Part shown: positions 34,574 through 43,719 of the stretch, one piece after another | Numbering within the stretch: position 1 is the first letter of the stretch | Layout: the number at the start of each line of letters is the position of its first letter | From: Bacillus sp. USDA818B3_A | GTDB taxonomy: Bacteria; Bacillota; Bacilli; Bacillales; Cytobacillaceae | Assembly: GCF_009928415.1 (NCBI RefSeq) | Contig: NZ_JAABNN010000007.1 | Coordinates: forward strand, 124,001 to 188,000 | Length of the DNA: 64,000 bases | Reading direction: 5' to 3' | Translations under genes and position numbers: made by a program | The notes under the pieces: generated by a model | What the model saw: only the letters and a program-made list of their open reading frames with translations | Told to the model about the DNA's origin: nothing | Database searches by the model: none

Positions 34574-34933
34574 CTAAACATGCTTCTTCCTAAACACAAA
34601 CCAGTAGCTGCTAAGACCGATAAGGAGGAAAAGACATACTGTAATCGGAACAACATAATTTTTAAATGATGGTTCCATACTCTGGTCTTTTTTCATAAGC
34701 AATGCAGCATTTTCTGTCTCATGATTGGTGTTTCTTGTGTCGGCTGCTTGTAAATTTGTATGATTATTTGAGGCCGACACTAAAGTTAATGTTGTTGAAT
34801 TATTATGAAAATTTTCAATCTGATTAGATGTAAATTTAGGAGTAGAAGTTACCGGGTTTGAGTAAGCGAAGCAACTTGTTCCAAAAAAGAAGAACAAGGT
34901 TGAAGCAAACATTGCAATCTTGCTAAACATCAT
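34574..34933 (-). CDS. Secreted or membrane-anchored small protein, unknown function
   Basis: A 119-residue protein with a signal peptide (MMFSKIAMFASTLFFFF, cleavage near residue 23-25), a polar Asn/Thr-rich middle and a C-terminal membrane helix followed by FRKKHV. This resembles an extracytoplasmic stalk anchored by its C-terminus; the ending is not an LPXTG sorting signal. I do not recognise the family. ATG chosen from GGAG at 6-nt spacing; a TTG four codons upstream is within that ribosome site. Confidence 0.65.
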   Translation of the reverse strand: MMFSKIAMFASTLFFFFGTSCFAYSNPVTSTPKFTSNQIENFHNNSTTLTLVSASNNHTNLQAADTRNTNHETENAALLMKKDQSMEPSFKNYVVPITVCLFLLIGLSSYWFVFRKKHV

Positions 34934-35179
34934 ATTCAACTCCAATATATTGTTTATCTAGGATTCATTCTATCATCAATTGCCTTTAATTAAATCGAAT
35001 CACCAGCAATGTTCACAAACCTTTCGAATTTAAACCACTTGTATGTGAAGGGGTTTGTTTGGATCCAGCCAGCCGTTTAGTTCTTTATTAAGAAGGATAA
35101 AATCTGTTATAATGTGTTTGTGTTCTTGCTGACATAAATTTACTTTCTGGGTTAAATAATAAATCAGAAAAGGGGGGAT

Positions 35180-36031
35180 ATGATGGATCAGACTCAAGAT
35201 AACAAATTTGAAGAAACATTCCTGCCGATGACTTCTATTGGGAACGGGATGGGTGTTGCAGTAAGATCAGATGTTTATTGTTATACCGATCAAATCGTCA
35301 ATCTTGTCGTAGCTGGAAATCCTAGTGAAACAAATGAATTTGTATTGATCGATACAGGTATGCCTAAGTCCGCAGATCAAATACAAGATATGATAAAAGA
35401 GAGGTTTGGGGAAAATGCCATTCCAAAGGCAATTATTTTAACACACGGACATTTCGATCACGTAGGTTCAATCGCTGCTTTATTAGAGGATTGGAATACA
35501 CCTGTTTATGCACATGAAAAAGAACTCCCTTATTTAACAGGGAAAAAAGATTATCCACCAGGCGATCCAAATGTGGACAGCGGTCTTGTGGCTAAAATGT
35601 CGCCAATGTTTCCTAACCATGGAATTGATATTAGTAAGCATATCCAGGCACTTCCGAGTGATGGAACGGTTCCTAATATGAATGGGTGGAAATGGATACA
35701 TACTCCCGGTCATACACCAGGCCATATTTCTTTATTCCGCGAACAAGACAGAACACTAATCGCTGGTGATGCCTTTGTTACTGTGAAACAGGAATCTCTT
35801 TATAAAGTTATGACACAGGCCCAGGAAATCAGCGGACCTCCTAGATATTATACAACTGATTGGGATGCGGCCTTTGAGTCAGTGAAAAAGTTAGAGGCAT
35901 TGAAGCCGCAAGCAGCTGTAACAGGGCATGGGATCCCGATGAGCGGAGACGAACTCACTGAGAATCTTCGCTACTTAGTCGATCATTTTGATGAGATTGC
36001 AAAACCTGAAAGTGGGGAATATGTAAATTAA
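35180..36031 (+). CDS. MBL-fold metallo-hydrolase
   Basis: A 283-residue metallo-beta-lactamase-fold enzyme. H89-x-H91-x-D93-H94 in THGHFDHVG binds the dinuclear metal; later HTPGHTPGHIS and AGDAF supply the next His and Asp ligands, and TGHGIPM the last His. Substrate is not identifiable; members include glyoxalase II, lactonases and persulfide dioxygenases. Two adjacent ATG codons follow AGGGGGG, so the start is uncertain by one codon. Monocistronic. Confidence 0.85.
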   Translation: MMDQTQDNKFEETFLPMTSIGNGMGVAVRSDVYCYTDQIVNLVVAGNPSETNEFVLIDTGMPKSADQIQDMIKERFGENAIPKAIILTHGHFDHVGSIAALLEDWNTPVYAHEKELPYLTGKKDYPPGDPNVDSGLVAKMSPMFPNHGIDISKHIQALPSDGTVPNMNGWKWIHTPGHTPGHISLFREQDRTLIAGDAFVTVKQESLYKVMTQAQEISGPPRYYTTDWDAAFESVKKLEALKPQAAVTGHGIPMSGDELTENLRYLVDHFDEIAKPESGEYVN

Positions 36032-36146
36032 GTTCATTCTTTAGGCTGCTTTTCCTAAGCAGCTGTTTTTGGGGATATTTGTTCTTAATTAAGAATACAC
36101 CGATAGATATGTATACAAACCAATTGGTCTTATGGAAAGGAGCCCT

Positions 36147-36437
36147 ATGAACCCCTGTATTTTTTTGTTTACTGCTGGATTATTAGATGCTGTATTAACA
36201 CACTTTGGAATCTCATCGGGTGCGATTGAAGAAGCGAACCCGCTCATGAGAGAGGTCATTGACAAAGGCTGGTCTTATTTTTATGTAATTAAGATAGTTC
36301 TCCCGCTTGTGCTGCTAGGGTTATTTTATCTAAGACCCTTTAAGGGAAGGATCCGAACGCTGCTTATTTCGACCTGCATCCTCTATTTATCAGTCCTTGT
36401 CTACCACATGTTTTGGATGATTCTATACATTACCTAA
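36147..36437 (+). CDS. DUF5658-type small membrane protein
   Basis: A 96-residue protein with three hydrophobic helices. The early LLDAVLTHFGI plus EEANPLMRE pattern is the DUF5658 signature (a D...T helix followed by an E-A-N-P loop). Function unknown. The ATG is chosen from AAAGGAG just upstream; an earlier ATG (36132) has no ribosome site. Confidence 0.75.
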   Translation: MNPCIFLFTAGLLDAVLTHFGISSGAIEEANPLMREVIDKGWSYFYVIKIVLPLVLLGLFYLRPFKGRIRTLLISTCILYLSVLVYHMFWMILYIT

Positions 36438-36535
36438 TCCAAACTAGACACCTTAACAAAAATCAGATAGTATCAATACGATATCGATTAACAAATAATA
36501 AGGAAAAAATGATGTAGATATAGAAGGAGTATAAA

Positions 36536-37681
36536 ATGTTAAACACTTTACAACCTTTTTTACAGGAAGCATGGAATAAGGCTGGGTTTCAAGAACCAAC
36601 AACCATCCAAGAAACAGCTATTCCGCTTATTCTTAATGGAAGGGACGTCATTGCGGAATCCCCAACCGGTACTGGAAAAACACTAGCTTACTTACTCCCT
36701 TTATTAAATAAAATCGAAACTAATACACCATCCTTACAGGCAGTTGTCTTAGCATCTTCACAAGAGCTTGTCATGCAGGTGTATCAAGAATTCCAAAAGT
36801 GGTCGGAAGGAAGCGGCATTAGAGGCACATCTATTATTGGTGGTGCAAACGTAAAAAGGCAGCTTGAAAAATTAAAGAAGCGGCCTCATGTTATTTTTGC
36901 TACACCTGGCCGTTTATTGGAATTAATTAAACAAAAAAAAGTAAAAATGCATGAAGTTAAAATGGTCGTACTGGATGAGGGAGATCAGTTGTTGATTCCT
37001 GAGCATCTGCAGACTGTACAGCAGATTGTAAAATCGACCATGGGCGACCGCCAAGTTGTCTTATTTTCGGCTACCATGAAGCAGGCAACAGAAAAGCTGG
37101 CTAAAGACATAGCCAAAGAACCTGAAATCTTAAAAGTTGAAAAAGACGAAATTGCTTCCTCCGGAGAAGTGGAACATATTTATTTCTTAGCAGAACAAAG
37201 AGATAAAATTAAGCTATTAGAGAAAATTGTTCGTCTAGAGAAAAGTAAATCGCTTGCTTTTATTAATGATATTGGTGAGATTCAAGTGTTTAAAGAAAAG
37301 TTATTGTTTAAAGAGTTATCGATTGGTATCCTCCATAGTGATATGAAAAAGTTAGAGCGTCAAGCAGCCTTGAAAGATTTTCGTGATGGAAAAATGAAAA
37401 TGCTGATTGCTACGGATATTGCTGCGCGAGGGCTAGATATTCAGGGAGTAAGCCATGTCGTTCAGATCGACTTTCCAAAGGATATTAGCCAATACGTGCA
37501 TAGAGCCGGCAGAACAGGGAGAATGGGTGCTGACGGTACCATAATTTCATTGGTAACTGAACGGGAAGAAAGAGAACTCAAACGTTTTTGCCGTGAATTA
37601 CAAATCCCGCTCCATAAACGGGTCTTCTATCAAGGGGAAATTGTGGCTGAAGAAGAAAGAAGTCAAAAGCTAAAACGATAA
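36536..37681 (+). CDS. yfmL: DEAD-box-type RNA helicase (YfmL-like)
   Basis: A 381-residue minimal helicase core without extra domains. Q motif region TTIQETAIP, motif I SPTGTGKT, motif II DEGD in place of DEAD, motif III SAT, and motifs V/VI ATDIAARGLDIQG and HRAGRTGR are all present. Length and deviation from strict DEAD resemble B. subtilis YfmL, which is involved in ribosome assembly and cold growth. GAAGGAG precedes the ATG. Confidence 0.88.
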   Translation: MLNTLQPFLQEAWNKAGFQEPTTIQETAIPLILNGRDVIAESPTGTGKTLAYLLPLLNKIETNTPSLQAVVLASSQELVMQVYQEFQKWSEGSGIRGTSIIGGANVKRQLEKLKKRPHVIFATPGRLLELIKQKKVKMHEVKMVVLDEGDQLLIPEHLQTVQQIVKSTMGDRQVVLFSATMKQATEKLAKDIAKEPEILKVEKDEIASSGEVEHIYFLAEQRDKIKLLEKIVRLEKSKSLAFINDIGEIQVFKEKLLFKELSIGILHSDMKKLERQAALKDFRDGKMKMLIATDIAARGLDIQGVSHVVQIDFPKDISQYVHRAGRTGRMGADGTIISLVTEREERELKRFCRELQIPLHKRVFYQGEIVAEEERSQKLKR

Positions 37682-37798
37682 TTTCTTTGGGTCTATTTCA
37701 CGAGGGGTTTCGTGAAAAGTACTTGGTTACTGTTAAGGAATAGGGGACATCTGTTTCATCCATACTATAAATGATTTTCTTGAAAAGGAGATGGTAGT

Positions 37799-37933
37799 GT
37801 GGGTAAACAGAAACTAGGTAATGCCAATGCGCAGCGTAATAATAATCGTAAAAAGGGCATGAAAGACAGTGCGGAATTAGTGGAATTCACAACTGGTGAA
37901 GAATTAAAACTAAACCGGCCGAATAGCAAATAA
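37799..37933 (+). CDS. Small basic Asn/Lys-rich protein, 44 residues
   Basis: GTG start preceded by AAAAGGAGATGG at good spacing. The product begins MGKQKLGNANAQRNNNRKKG and ends with an acidic then basic tail; it has no hydrophobic segment. A strong terminator follows 10 bp after the stop. The clear start and stop signals argue for a real gene. Compositionally it resembles small spore-associated peptides of Bacilli, but I cannot name a family. Confidence 0.6.
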   Translation: MGKQKLGNANAQRNNNRKKGMKDSAELVEFTTGEELKLNRPNSK

Positions 37934-37943
37934 ATATATGACA

Positions 37944-37972
37944 GCCTCCTTCCCATGGAAGGAGGCGTTTTT
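37944..37972 (+). terminator. Terminator after the 44-residue gene
   Basis: GCCTCCTTCC and GGAAGGAGGC form a 10-bp GC-rich stem followed by GTTTTT. Confidence 0.93.
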
Positions 37973-38016
37973 ATTACTAACAATCGTTATCTTTAACTTC
38001 AACTCTTCACATACAA

Positions 38017-39549
38017 CTATTCTTCCTGCAGTAATTTCAGCGGCTTATTAGTTGGCCCCTCAATTACTTCCCCTGCATAAGAATACCGTGAGCCGTGGCA
38101 AGGGCAGTCCCAGGACTTTTCCGCACGATTCCATTCACATTCACAACCCAGATGGGTACAGGTCGTATCAACGACATAGAGCTTGCCATTTTCGTCCTTA
38201 TAGGCACCGGCTCGCTTACCATGGTACATGACAACAGAGCCTTCCCCATCCTGCAGGTCACCCGGAACCTTTTCAACCAATTCAAGTTTGCCCTTTAGTA
38301 AGTGTTTGGCCACATCCGCATTAGTTGAAATGACTTCTTTTAAATCAGGATCCGCCTGAAAACGCGATGGCGAATATAACTCTGCATAACGACTCGTGCC
38401 TCTGACAATATATTCCTTTAAAATATGACCTGCCAAAATACCGGTGGACATCCCCCACTTTTTATAGCCGGTCGCCACTAAGACATTCTTTCGCTCTGAA
38501 GTGTATGGACCGATATAAGGCATTTTATCTAAGGTAACATTATCCTGGGCAGACCAGCGATATTGGTATTCATTTATGCCAAATACCTCTGCTGTAAAGG
38601 CTTGAAGTTCTTCATAGTGCTTTAACGTGTCAACACCCTGACCTGTTTTATGGTTTTCTCCGCCAATAATCAGTAAGTTTTCCCCATTTTCAAGCGGCGT
38701 GTAGCGTATGGAACGTGACGGGCTGTCGGCACTTATATACATGCCTCCTGGGTATTCCTGGTTGGTTTGCACGCCAATGGCGTAAGATCGATCGGCATAC
38801 ATTCTCGCAAAATAAAGACCTGGTTTATCATAAAAAGGAAAATGAGAAGCAATAATCACATGCTTGGTGTTGATTCTTTTTCCATCCCTTGTAACTACAA
38901 TCGGATCATGATAGTCATCTTCAATATCCTCAGCAACCGTATTCTCGTAAACGGCACAGCCTGCTTGAACAGCCTCATCCAACAGCGCTCTTAAAAACTT
39001 TAACGGGTGAAACTGAGCTTGATTACTCATCATTAATGCCTTTTTTGCTGGAATATTAAACGGAATACTGTCTTTTAGGGCTCCGTCAATCCCGAGAGAT
39101 TTGTAAGCTTCCCATTCGGTTTGCAGCTTGTCCGCATACTCTTCCGTTGTCGCATACACGTAAGCATCCTGCTTGCTAAAATCACAATCGATTCCTTTTT
39201 CTTTTGTTGTATTTTCTACAAACTGAACGGCCGTCATCATAGAGTCATAATACATTCTTGCCTTTTCTTTACCAAAATGATTAATAAACTCATCGTAAAT
39301 CAACCCATGCTGCGCAGTTAATTTTGCTGTTGTGTGTCCGGTCGTACCGTTCAGAATCCCTCCAGCTTCAAGGAGGGCCACTTTTAGACCTTCTTTTGTA
39401 AGCAGGTAGGCAGCAGTAATCCCGGTAATTCCAGCTCCAACAATGGCCACATCTACGCTAATATCCTGATCTAATGACTTAAATGCAGGCAATTCGATTT
39501 CACGCCAGTACGTTCGAGGGTATTTTTTTTCGTTATCAGGTGTACTCAT
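38017..39549 (-). CDS. yhfW: FAD-dependent oxidoreductase with C-terminal Rieske domain (YhfW-like)
   Basis: A 510-residue two-domain protein. An N-terminal DAO-type FAD domain (VAIVGAGITGITAAYLL at about 31-47) is followed from about residue 425 by a Rieske domain with C464-x-H466 and C482-x2-H485. This fusion, and its length, match B. subtilis YhfW. Substrate unknown; a glycine-oxidase-like or amine-oxidising activity with electrons leaving through the [2Fe-2S] centre is possible. No signal peptide. AGGAGGAATA precedes the ATG. Confidence 0.9.
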   Translation of the reverse strand: MSTPDNEKKYPRTYWREIELPAFKSLDQDISVDVAIVGAGITGITAAYLLTKEGLKVALLEAGGILNGTTGHTTAKLTAQHGLIYDEFINHFGKEKARMYYDSMMTAVQFVENTTKEKGIDCDFSKQDAYVYATTEEYADKLQTEWEAYKSLGIDGALKDSIPFNIPAKKALMMSNQAQFHPLKFLRALLDEAVQAGCAVYENTVAEDIEDDYHDPIVVTRDGKRINTKHVIIASHFPFYDKPGLYFARMYADRSYAIGVQTNQEYPGGMYISADSPSRSIRYTPLENGENLLIIGGENHKTGQGVDTLKHYEELQAFTAEVFGINEYQYRWSAQDNVTLDKMPYIGPYTSERKNVLVATGYKKWGMSTGILAGHILKEYIVRGTSRYAELYSPSRFQADPDLKEVISTNADVAKHLLKGKLELVEKVPGDLQDGEGSVVMYHGKRAGAYKDENGKLYVVDTTCTHLGCECEWNRAEKSWDCPCHGSRYSYAGEVIEGPTNKPLKLLQEE

Positions 39550-39634
39550 ATGTATTCCTCCACTTTGAAATTACCACATGTTTAATTTTTCCTAAATTAC
39601 AAAAATCATGTGATAAAGGGGGAACATATTTTAG

Positions 39635-39671
39635 AGAAAAAATAAAGAAAACTCGCCAAAACAGCGAGTTT
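39635..39671 (-). terminator. Terminator after the 48-residue membrane protein gene
   Basis: AAACTCGC and GCGAGTTT stem; on the minus strand followed by TTCTTTATTTT. Confidence 0.75.
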
Positions 39672-39704
39672 GGAGAATTAGATAAATAATTGGCAAGAGG
39701 GATG

Positions 39705-39851
39705 TTACATAGATTCTTGCTCAGTTTCGACTTTATCAATCTGATACGCGTCTTCTTCATCCAGCCCTTGACGTAAGAAATGAATAAAAGTCCCACCTGC
39801 AAAACCAAGACAGAGAACAAAAGCGATGGTTGTAACCCACCAAATCGTCAT
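39705..39851 (-). CDS. Small single-pass membrane protein, 48 residues
   Basis: An ATG preceded by AAAGGGGGATTGCC opens a 48-codon frame: an N-terminal hydrophobic helix, MTIWWVTTIAFVLCLGFAGG, then an acidic cytoplasmic-looking tail with LDEEDAYQIDKVETEQ. Hydrophobic-helix-plus-acidic-tail peptides of this size are common in Bacilli. It has its own terminator and lies downstream of the DUF1360 gene on the same strand, so both may be co-transcribed. Function unknown. Confidence 0.65.
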   Translation of the reverse strand: MTIWWVTTIAFVLCLGFAGGTFIHFLRQGLDEEDAYQIDKVETEQESM

Positions 39852-39867
39852 TGGCAATCCCCCTTTA

Positions 39868-39893
39868 GATAGGCTCTAACTCTAAAGCCTATC
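39868..39893. repeat. Short inverted repeat upstream of the 48-residue gene
   Basis: GATAGGCT and AGCCTATC around a 10-nt loop, without a T run on either strand; it is not a convincing terminator. Confidence 0.4.
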
Positions 39894-39914
39894 TAACTAT
39901 ATGCGAAGGGGAGG

Positions 39915-40319
39915 TCAATTTTTCCACTTTGTCTTAAGTTTGTGTGTTTCCTTCTTTTGAAGTTCTGCATAATAATCGACCTTTTTTATATTTACTCCGA
40001 CAAAGGTCTCGATAATGGATTGGCCCCCAGCAATAGAGAGAATTAATATAATCACAAAGATAGCTTTAGGAAAAAGCAGGTAGCCTCCGCCTAAGAGAAT
40101 GGCACTCCAAACCCCGGCACACCAGTAGCATTTCAACAGGTAACCAAACATTGAGGTAGGAACTTCCTTTGTTGTAATTCCTTCAGCCGTTTCCACCTTG
40201 ACCTTCTTAACAAACGGTCTGCGGATAAATTCAGTGATCTTATCAAAAACGATTAAATGGGTTAATCGGTAACTCGCTAAAATTAACATGATATAAGTCA
40301 TCCAGGAAATGTCTGCCAC
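39915..40319 (-). CDS. DUF1360 membrane protein
   Basis: A 134-residue protein. WMTYIMLILASYRLTHLIVFDKI is the DUF1360 signature, with CYWCAGVW and two or three further helices after it. Members occur in spore-forming Bacilli, some linked to the spore coat; function is unknown. I use the GTG at 40319, which follows TTTGGAGG at 7-nt spacing, in place of an ATG 12 codons upstream that has no ribosome site. Confidence 0.8.
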   Translation of the reverse strand: MADISWMTYIMLILASYRLTHLIVFDKITEFIRRPFVKKVKVETAEGITTKEVPTSMFGYLLKCYWCAGVWSAILLGGGYLLFPKAIFVIILILSIAGGQSIIETFVGVNIKKVDYYAELQKKETHKLKTKWKN

Positions 40320-40421
40320 GTAAAGTCCTCCAAATTTAGTGTGAAAGTGGATCAAAATTTTTATCGTTGCCTGTATATTTTGAACTGGAAATCAAGATTA
40401 TATATCGAGGAGGCGAATAAA

Positions 40422-41033
40422 ATGAAAAAATCTTTTTGGTTTAGTTTGCTGTTCTTCCTATCTCTATTCTGTATTCCAAGTGTCTCTTTTGCCCAGCAGA
40501 TATACACGGTTCAGCCGGGAGACTCTCTTTGGAAAATTGCTGTCAGGTATCAAGTAGGGATTAGTGAGCTGATTTCAGCAAACCCACAGTTTAAAAATCC
40601 TAGCTTAATCTATCCTGGCCAAAAGGTCACCATTCCTGATTTAGGCGGAGTAAAATCCATTGAAAATCAAGTGATTCAGCTGACCAATCAGGAGCGTGCA
40701 AAAAATGGATTACAACCAATGACGGCAGATTGGGAACTTTCACGTGTGGCCAGATATAAAGCGATGGACATGAGAGACAAAAACTACTTTAGCCATACTA
40801 GTCCCACGTATGGCAGCCCATTTACCATGATGAAGAACTTTGGTATTAGCTATCGTTCCGCTGCAGAGAACATTGCTGCCGGCCAAACCACACCACAATC
40901 GGTCGTACAGTCATGGATGAATAGCTCAGGCCACCGTGCCAATATCCTGAGCTCCAACACAAGAATTGGGGTTGGCTACGCTAAGGGCGGCTCATACGGT
41001 CATTACTGGGTCCAAATGTTTATATCTAAATAA
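40422..41033 (+). CDS. Secreted LysM plus CAP/SCP-domain protein (YkwD/SafA-like)
   Basis: A 203-residue exported protein: signal peptide (MKKSFWFSLLFFLSLF, cleaved near residue 25), one LysM at about 26-70 (YTVQPGDSLWKIAVRYQ) that binds peptidoglycan, and a CAP domain at about 82-203 with HTSPTYGSPF, AAENIAAG and SGHRANIL. The CAP histidines and glutamates are intact. Such proteins act in the wall or spore coat; enzymatic activity is uncertain. ATG chosen from GAGGAGG; the frame is open 27 codons further upstream without a ribosome site. Confidence 0.88.
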   Translation: MKKSFWFSLLFFLSLFCIPSVSFAQQIYTVQPGDSLWKIAVRYQVGISELISANPQFKNPSLIYPGQKVTIPDLGGVKSIENQVIQLTNQERAKNGLQPMTADWELSRVARYKAMDMRDKNYFSHTSPTYGSPFTMMKNFGISYRSAAENIAAGQTTPQSVVQSWMNSSGHRANILSSNTRIGVGYAKGGSYGHYWVQMFISK

Positions 41034-41041
41034 GAATGATC

Positions 41042-41073
41042 AGGGTCAGTTCTCATGGGGGCTGACCCTTTCT
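41042..41073 (+). terminator. Probable terminator after the CAP protein gene
   Basis: AGGGTCAG pairs with CTGACCCT; the following T tract is interrupted. Confidence 0.6.
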
Positions 41074-41173
41074 ACGTCTTAAGACTGATAAGAAAATCAA
41101 GCTAAGGCGCAGGTGACGGGAGCGTGGGAAAAAGGGTATGATGAAGGAAACAAAAAAAAAGGGAGGGTGGCTA

Positions 41174-41908
41174 ATGTTTAAATATACCAAAAATGATTAT
41201 CTAAGCTGGCTGGTTATTTTTGTAGTGGTAATCCTGCTCTTAGAGATATTATTTTTTAACAGAGGGCTCATTTTCTCTCTTTTTATAGCGGGCGGTATGA
41301 TTTATCTAGGCAGAAAGAAATCCGGGAAAAAGCTGGGTAAAGTCCTGTTAATTGCTGGGACCATCTTTTTTGTCTTAAGTATCCTTAATATGATGACCTT
41401 TAAATTTTTATTATTAGCGATTATCTTGCATTTTTTCATTCAGTTTATCCAGTCAAAAAAACAGCCTGCGAAAATTATTCCTGAGATTGTCTCAGCTGAA
41501 TCAACACAATCAGAAGAAACAGTGGTTAGTATTGAACCATTGTTTAGTAATGTTCTTATTGGACAACAAAAAACACCTCAAGGAATTTATGAGTGGAATG
41601 ATGTAAACATTCAGACCGGAATAGGGGATACCGTGATCGACCTTAGCTATACCATGCTTCCAAAAGGGGAAGCAGTGATATTTATTCGGAATATCGTCGG
41701 GAATATCCATATCCTGATCCCTTATGAAACGGAAGTAAGTATCCATCATTCAGGTTTCATGGGTTCGGCCAAGGTATTTGGAAATCACGGCGGAAAAATC
41801 TTTAATCAAGTATTTCATCTGAAAACCCCTGGCTATGATGCCTCGGAAACAAAGGTGAAAATTGTCACATCGCTAGTGGCCGGGAATATAGAGGTGAGCC
41901 GGATATGA
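41174..41908 (+). CDS. liaF: LiaF-type cell-envelope stress sensor inhibitor
   Basis: A 244-residue membrane protein with about four N-terminal helices and a C-terminal beta-rich DUF2154/toast_rack-like domain (IGDTVIDLSYTMLPKGEAVIFIRN and later repeats). LiaF holds the kinase LiaS inactive until cell-wall antibiotics perturb the membrane. First gene of a three-gene operon; its stop overlaps the liaS start (ATGA). Start chosen from GGGAGGGTGGC before the ATG. No liaI/liaH precedes it, unlike B. subtilis. Confidence 0.88.
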   Translation: MFKYTKNDYLSWLVIFVVVILLLEILFFNRGLIFSLFIAGGMIYLGRKKSGKKLGKVLLIAGTIFFVLSILNMMTFKFLLLAIILHFFIQFIQSKKQPAKIIPEIVSAESTQSEETVVSIEPLFSNVLIGQQKTPQGIYEWNDVNIQTGIGDTVIDLSYTMLPKGEAVIFIRNIVGNIHILIPYETEVSIHHSGFMGSAKVFGNHGGKIFNQVFHLKTPGYDASETKVKIVTSLVAGNIEVSRI

Positions 41909-42954
41909 GTTCAACCCAGCGGCAAATCATCTGGAATCTTTCCCTTTCTTTTATTTTAGCAATAGGCATTGGAGCAATATTAATCTATGTCTTTCCATTA
42001 GGAAACTGGTCTGAATTATGGACAAGGCATTTCATGAATATTCCGGTTGTGATTTTTGTTCCTGTTTTTAGTATTGCAATGGGAATAGTGTTAGGTGGAG
42101 TTTCCGGCCTTTTTTGGCGAAACCAGCTGATGTCCATTGAACAGTCTTTGCATCAGCTAGAGGAAGGCAGACAAGTGGAAGAGAAGGAGAAACCTGCTGT
42201 TAGTGAAATACAGACCATTGCTAAACGGATTGAGAATATCGGCAGGCAAATGTCAGAACAGGCTAAATTATCACAGCGTCTGGCTACTGAAAAGGTAGAA
42301 GATCAAGAGGAAAGGATTCAACAAATCATTGAGCAAGAACGGAATCGTCTGGCAAGGGAATTGCATGATTCGGTGAGCCAGCAATTATTTGCTGCTTCGA
42401 TGATGATGTCTGCTATCAATGAAACGAAAGTCCAGATGGAGGATGATCGTGAATCCAAACAATTAAAACTCGTTGAAGAAATGATTCATCAATCACAGTT
42501 AGAAATGCGGGCCCTCCTTTTACATTTGCGCCCGGTGGCCTTAAAGAATAAATCGCTCCAAGAAGGAATTGAGGAGCTGCTGATCGAATTATCTCAAAAA
42601 GTGACAATGGATATTAAATGGAAGATAGAGGAGTTTCCATTAGATAAAGGGATAGAGGACCACCTGTTCCGAATTCTCCAGGAATCGATCTCGAATACCC
42701 TCAGGCATTCAAAGGCTGGAAAATTTGAGGTGTTATTGGTGAAACGGGATGACCTTGTTATTCTTCGGATTGTCGATGACGGAATCGGCTTTGAAGTGAA
42801 CGAAATGAAGGCGGGCTCCTATGGAATGCAAAATATGCACGAACGAGCCGTAGAGATTGGCGGTTCTTTAAAGGTAGTAAGTGTTAAAAATAAGGGAACA
42901 CGGCTTGAAGTAAAGGTTCCGGTAATGATAAATGGAGATGGTGTGAATGATTAG
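41905..42954 (+). CDS. liaS: LiaS-type sensor histidine kinase
   Basis: A 349-residue kinase with two membrane helices (about 10-30 and 48-70) bracketing a very short external loop, typical of intramembrane-sensing kinases, then a HAMP-like coil, a HisKA_3 domain with His154 in [13 protein letters not shown] and a HATPase domain ([18 protein letters not shown]). It responds to cell-wall stress under LiaF control and overlaps both neighbours (4 bp with liaF, 8 bp with liaR). Confidence 0.92.
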   Translation: MSSTQRQIIWNLSLSFILAIGIGAILIYVFPLGNWSELWTRHFMNIPVVIFVPVFSIAMGIVLGGVSGLFWRNQLMSIEQSLHQLEEGRQVEEKEKPAVSEIQTIAKRIENIGRQMSEQAKLSQRLATEKVEDQEERIQQIIEQERNRLARELHDSVSQQLFAASMMMSAINETKVQMEDDRESKQLKLVEEMIHQSQLEMRALLLHLRPVALKNKSLQEGIEELLIELSQKVTMDIKWKIEEFPLDKGIEDHLFRILQESISNTLRHSKAGKFEVLLVKRDDLVILRIVDDGIGFEVNEMKAGSYGMQNMHERAVEIGGSLKVVSVKNKGTRLEVKVPVMINGDGVND

Positions 42955-43579
42955 AGTAGTGTTTGTCGATGATCACGAAATGGTAAGAATCGGGGTATCC
43001 TCTTACCTTTCAGCTCAGCCGGACATTGAGGTGGTCGGTGAAGCCGATAATGGAAAAAAAGGAGTGGAACTCGCCTTATCGCTGCGTCCTGACATTATTT
43101 TAATGGACTTAGTGATGAAGGAAATGGACGGAATCGAAGCGACCCGGCAAATTATTGAGCAATGGCCTGAAGCAAAGATCATAATCGTAACAAGCTTTTT
43201 AGATGATGAAAAGGTGTATCCTGCGCTTGAAGCCGGTGCTACAAGCTATATGCTGAAGACTTCAAAAGCCAGTGAAATCGCAGGGGCCGTTCGTGCTACC
43301 TATCAAGGCCAATCTATTCTCGAACCGGAAGTAACCGGAAAAATGATGGTTAAAATGCGGCAAAAACCTACACATTTTCTACACGAAGATCTTACAAGCA
43401 GGGAACTGGAGATCTTACTATTAATGGCTGAAGGAAAAGCCAATCAAGATATTGCGGATGAATTGTTTATTGCCCTAAAAACAGTAAAAACCCATGTTAG
43501 TAATATTTTAAGTAAGCTTAACGTACAGGACCGCACCCAAGCAGTTATCTATGCTTTTAAGCATTCTTTAATAAAATAA
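42947..43579 (+). CDS. liaR: LiaR-type response regulator
   Basis: A 210-residue NarL-family regulator: receiver with D9/D10 and phospho-acceptor D54 in [12 protein letters not shown], then a LuxR-type HTH ([26 protein letters not shown]). Coupled to liaS by an 8-bp overlap. Targets outside the operon are not visible in this window. Confidence 0.92.
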   Translation: MIRVVFVDDHEMVRIGVSSYLSAQPDIEVVGEADNGKKGVELALSLRPDIILMDLVMKEMDGIEATRQIIEQWPEAKIIIVTSFLDDEKVYPALEAGATSYMLKTSKASEIAGAVRATYQGQSILEPEVTGKMMVKMRQKPTHFLHEDLTSRELEILLLMAEGKANQDIADELFIALKTVKTHVSNILSKLNVQDRTQAVIYAFKHSLIK

Positions 43580-43581
43580 CC

Positions 43582-43621
43582 AAAGAAGCCTTCCAATTTA
43601 TTTTGGGAGGTTTCTTTATTA
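43582..43621 (+). terminator. Terminator after liaR
   Basis: AAAGAAGCCTTCC and GGGAGGTTTCTTT pair with one wobble. Confidence 0.85.
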
Positions 43622-43635
43622 GAAAAAAATAATAA

Positions 43636-43687
43636 TTGAAAACTCTTCTCATTTACTGGTATTATAATAATAATGAAAATCATTATC
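43636..43687 (+). promoter_or_regulatory. efe operon promoter with Fur box
   Basis: TTGAAA (43636-43641), 18 bp, then an extended -10, TGGTATTAT (43657-43665). The 19-mer AATAATGAAAATCATTATC (43669-43687) matches the Fur consensus GATAATGATAATCATTATC at 17 of 19 positions and covers the transcription start. Confidence 0.85.
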
Positions 43688-43719
43688 ACTACTAAAATAT
43701 TCGTGGGGGAATTTTAAAT

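Noticed and set aside
39536-39820. 94-codon minus-strand frame overlapping the start of yhfW
   Set aside because: Wrong frame relative to the 48-codon gene with the good ribosome site, no start signal, and it overlaps the yhfW start and the terminator.
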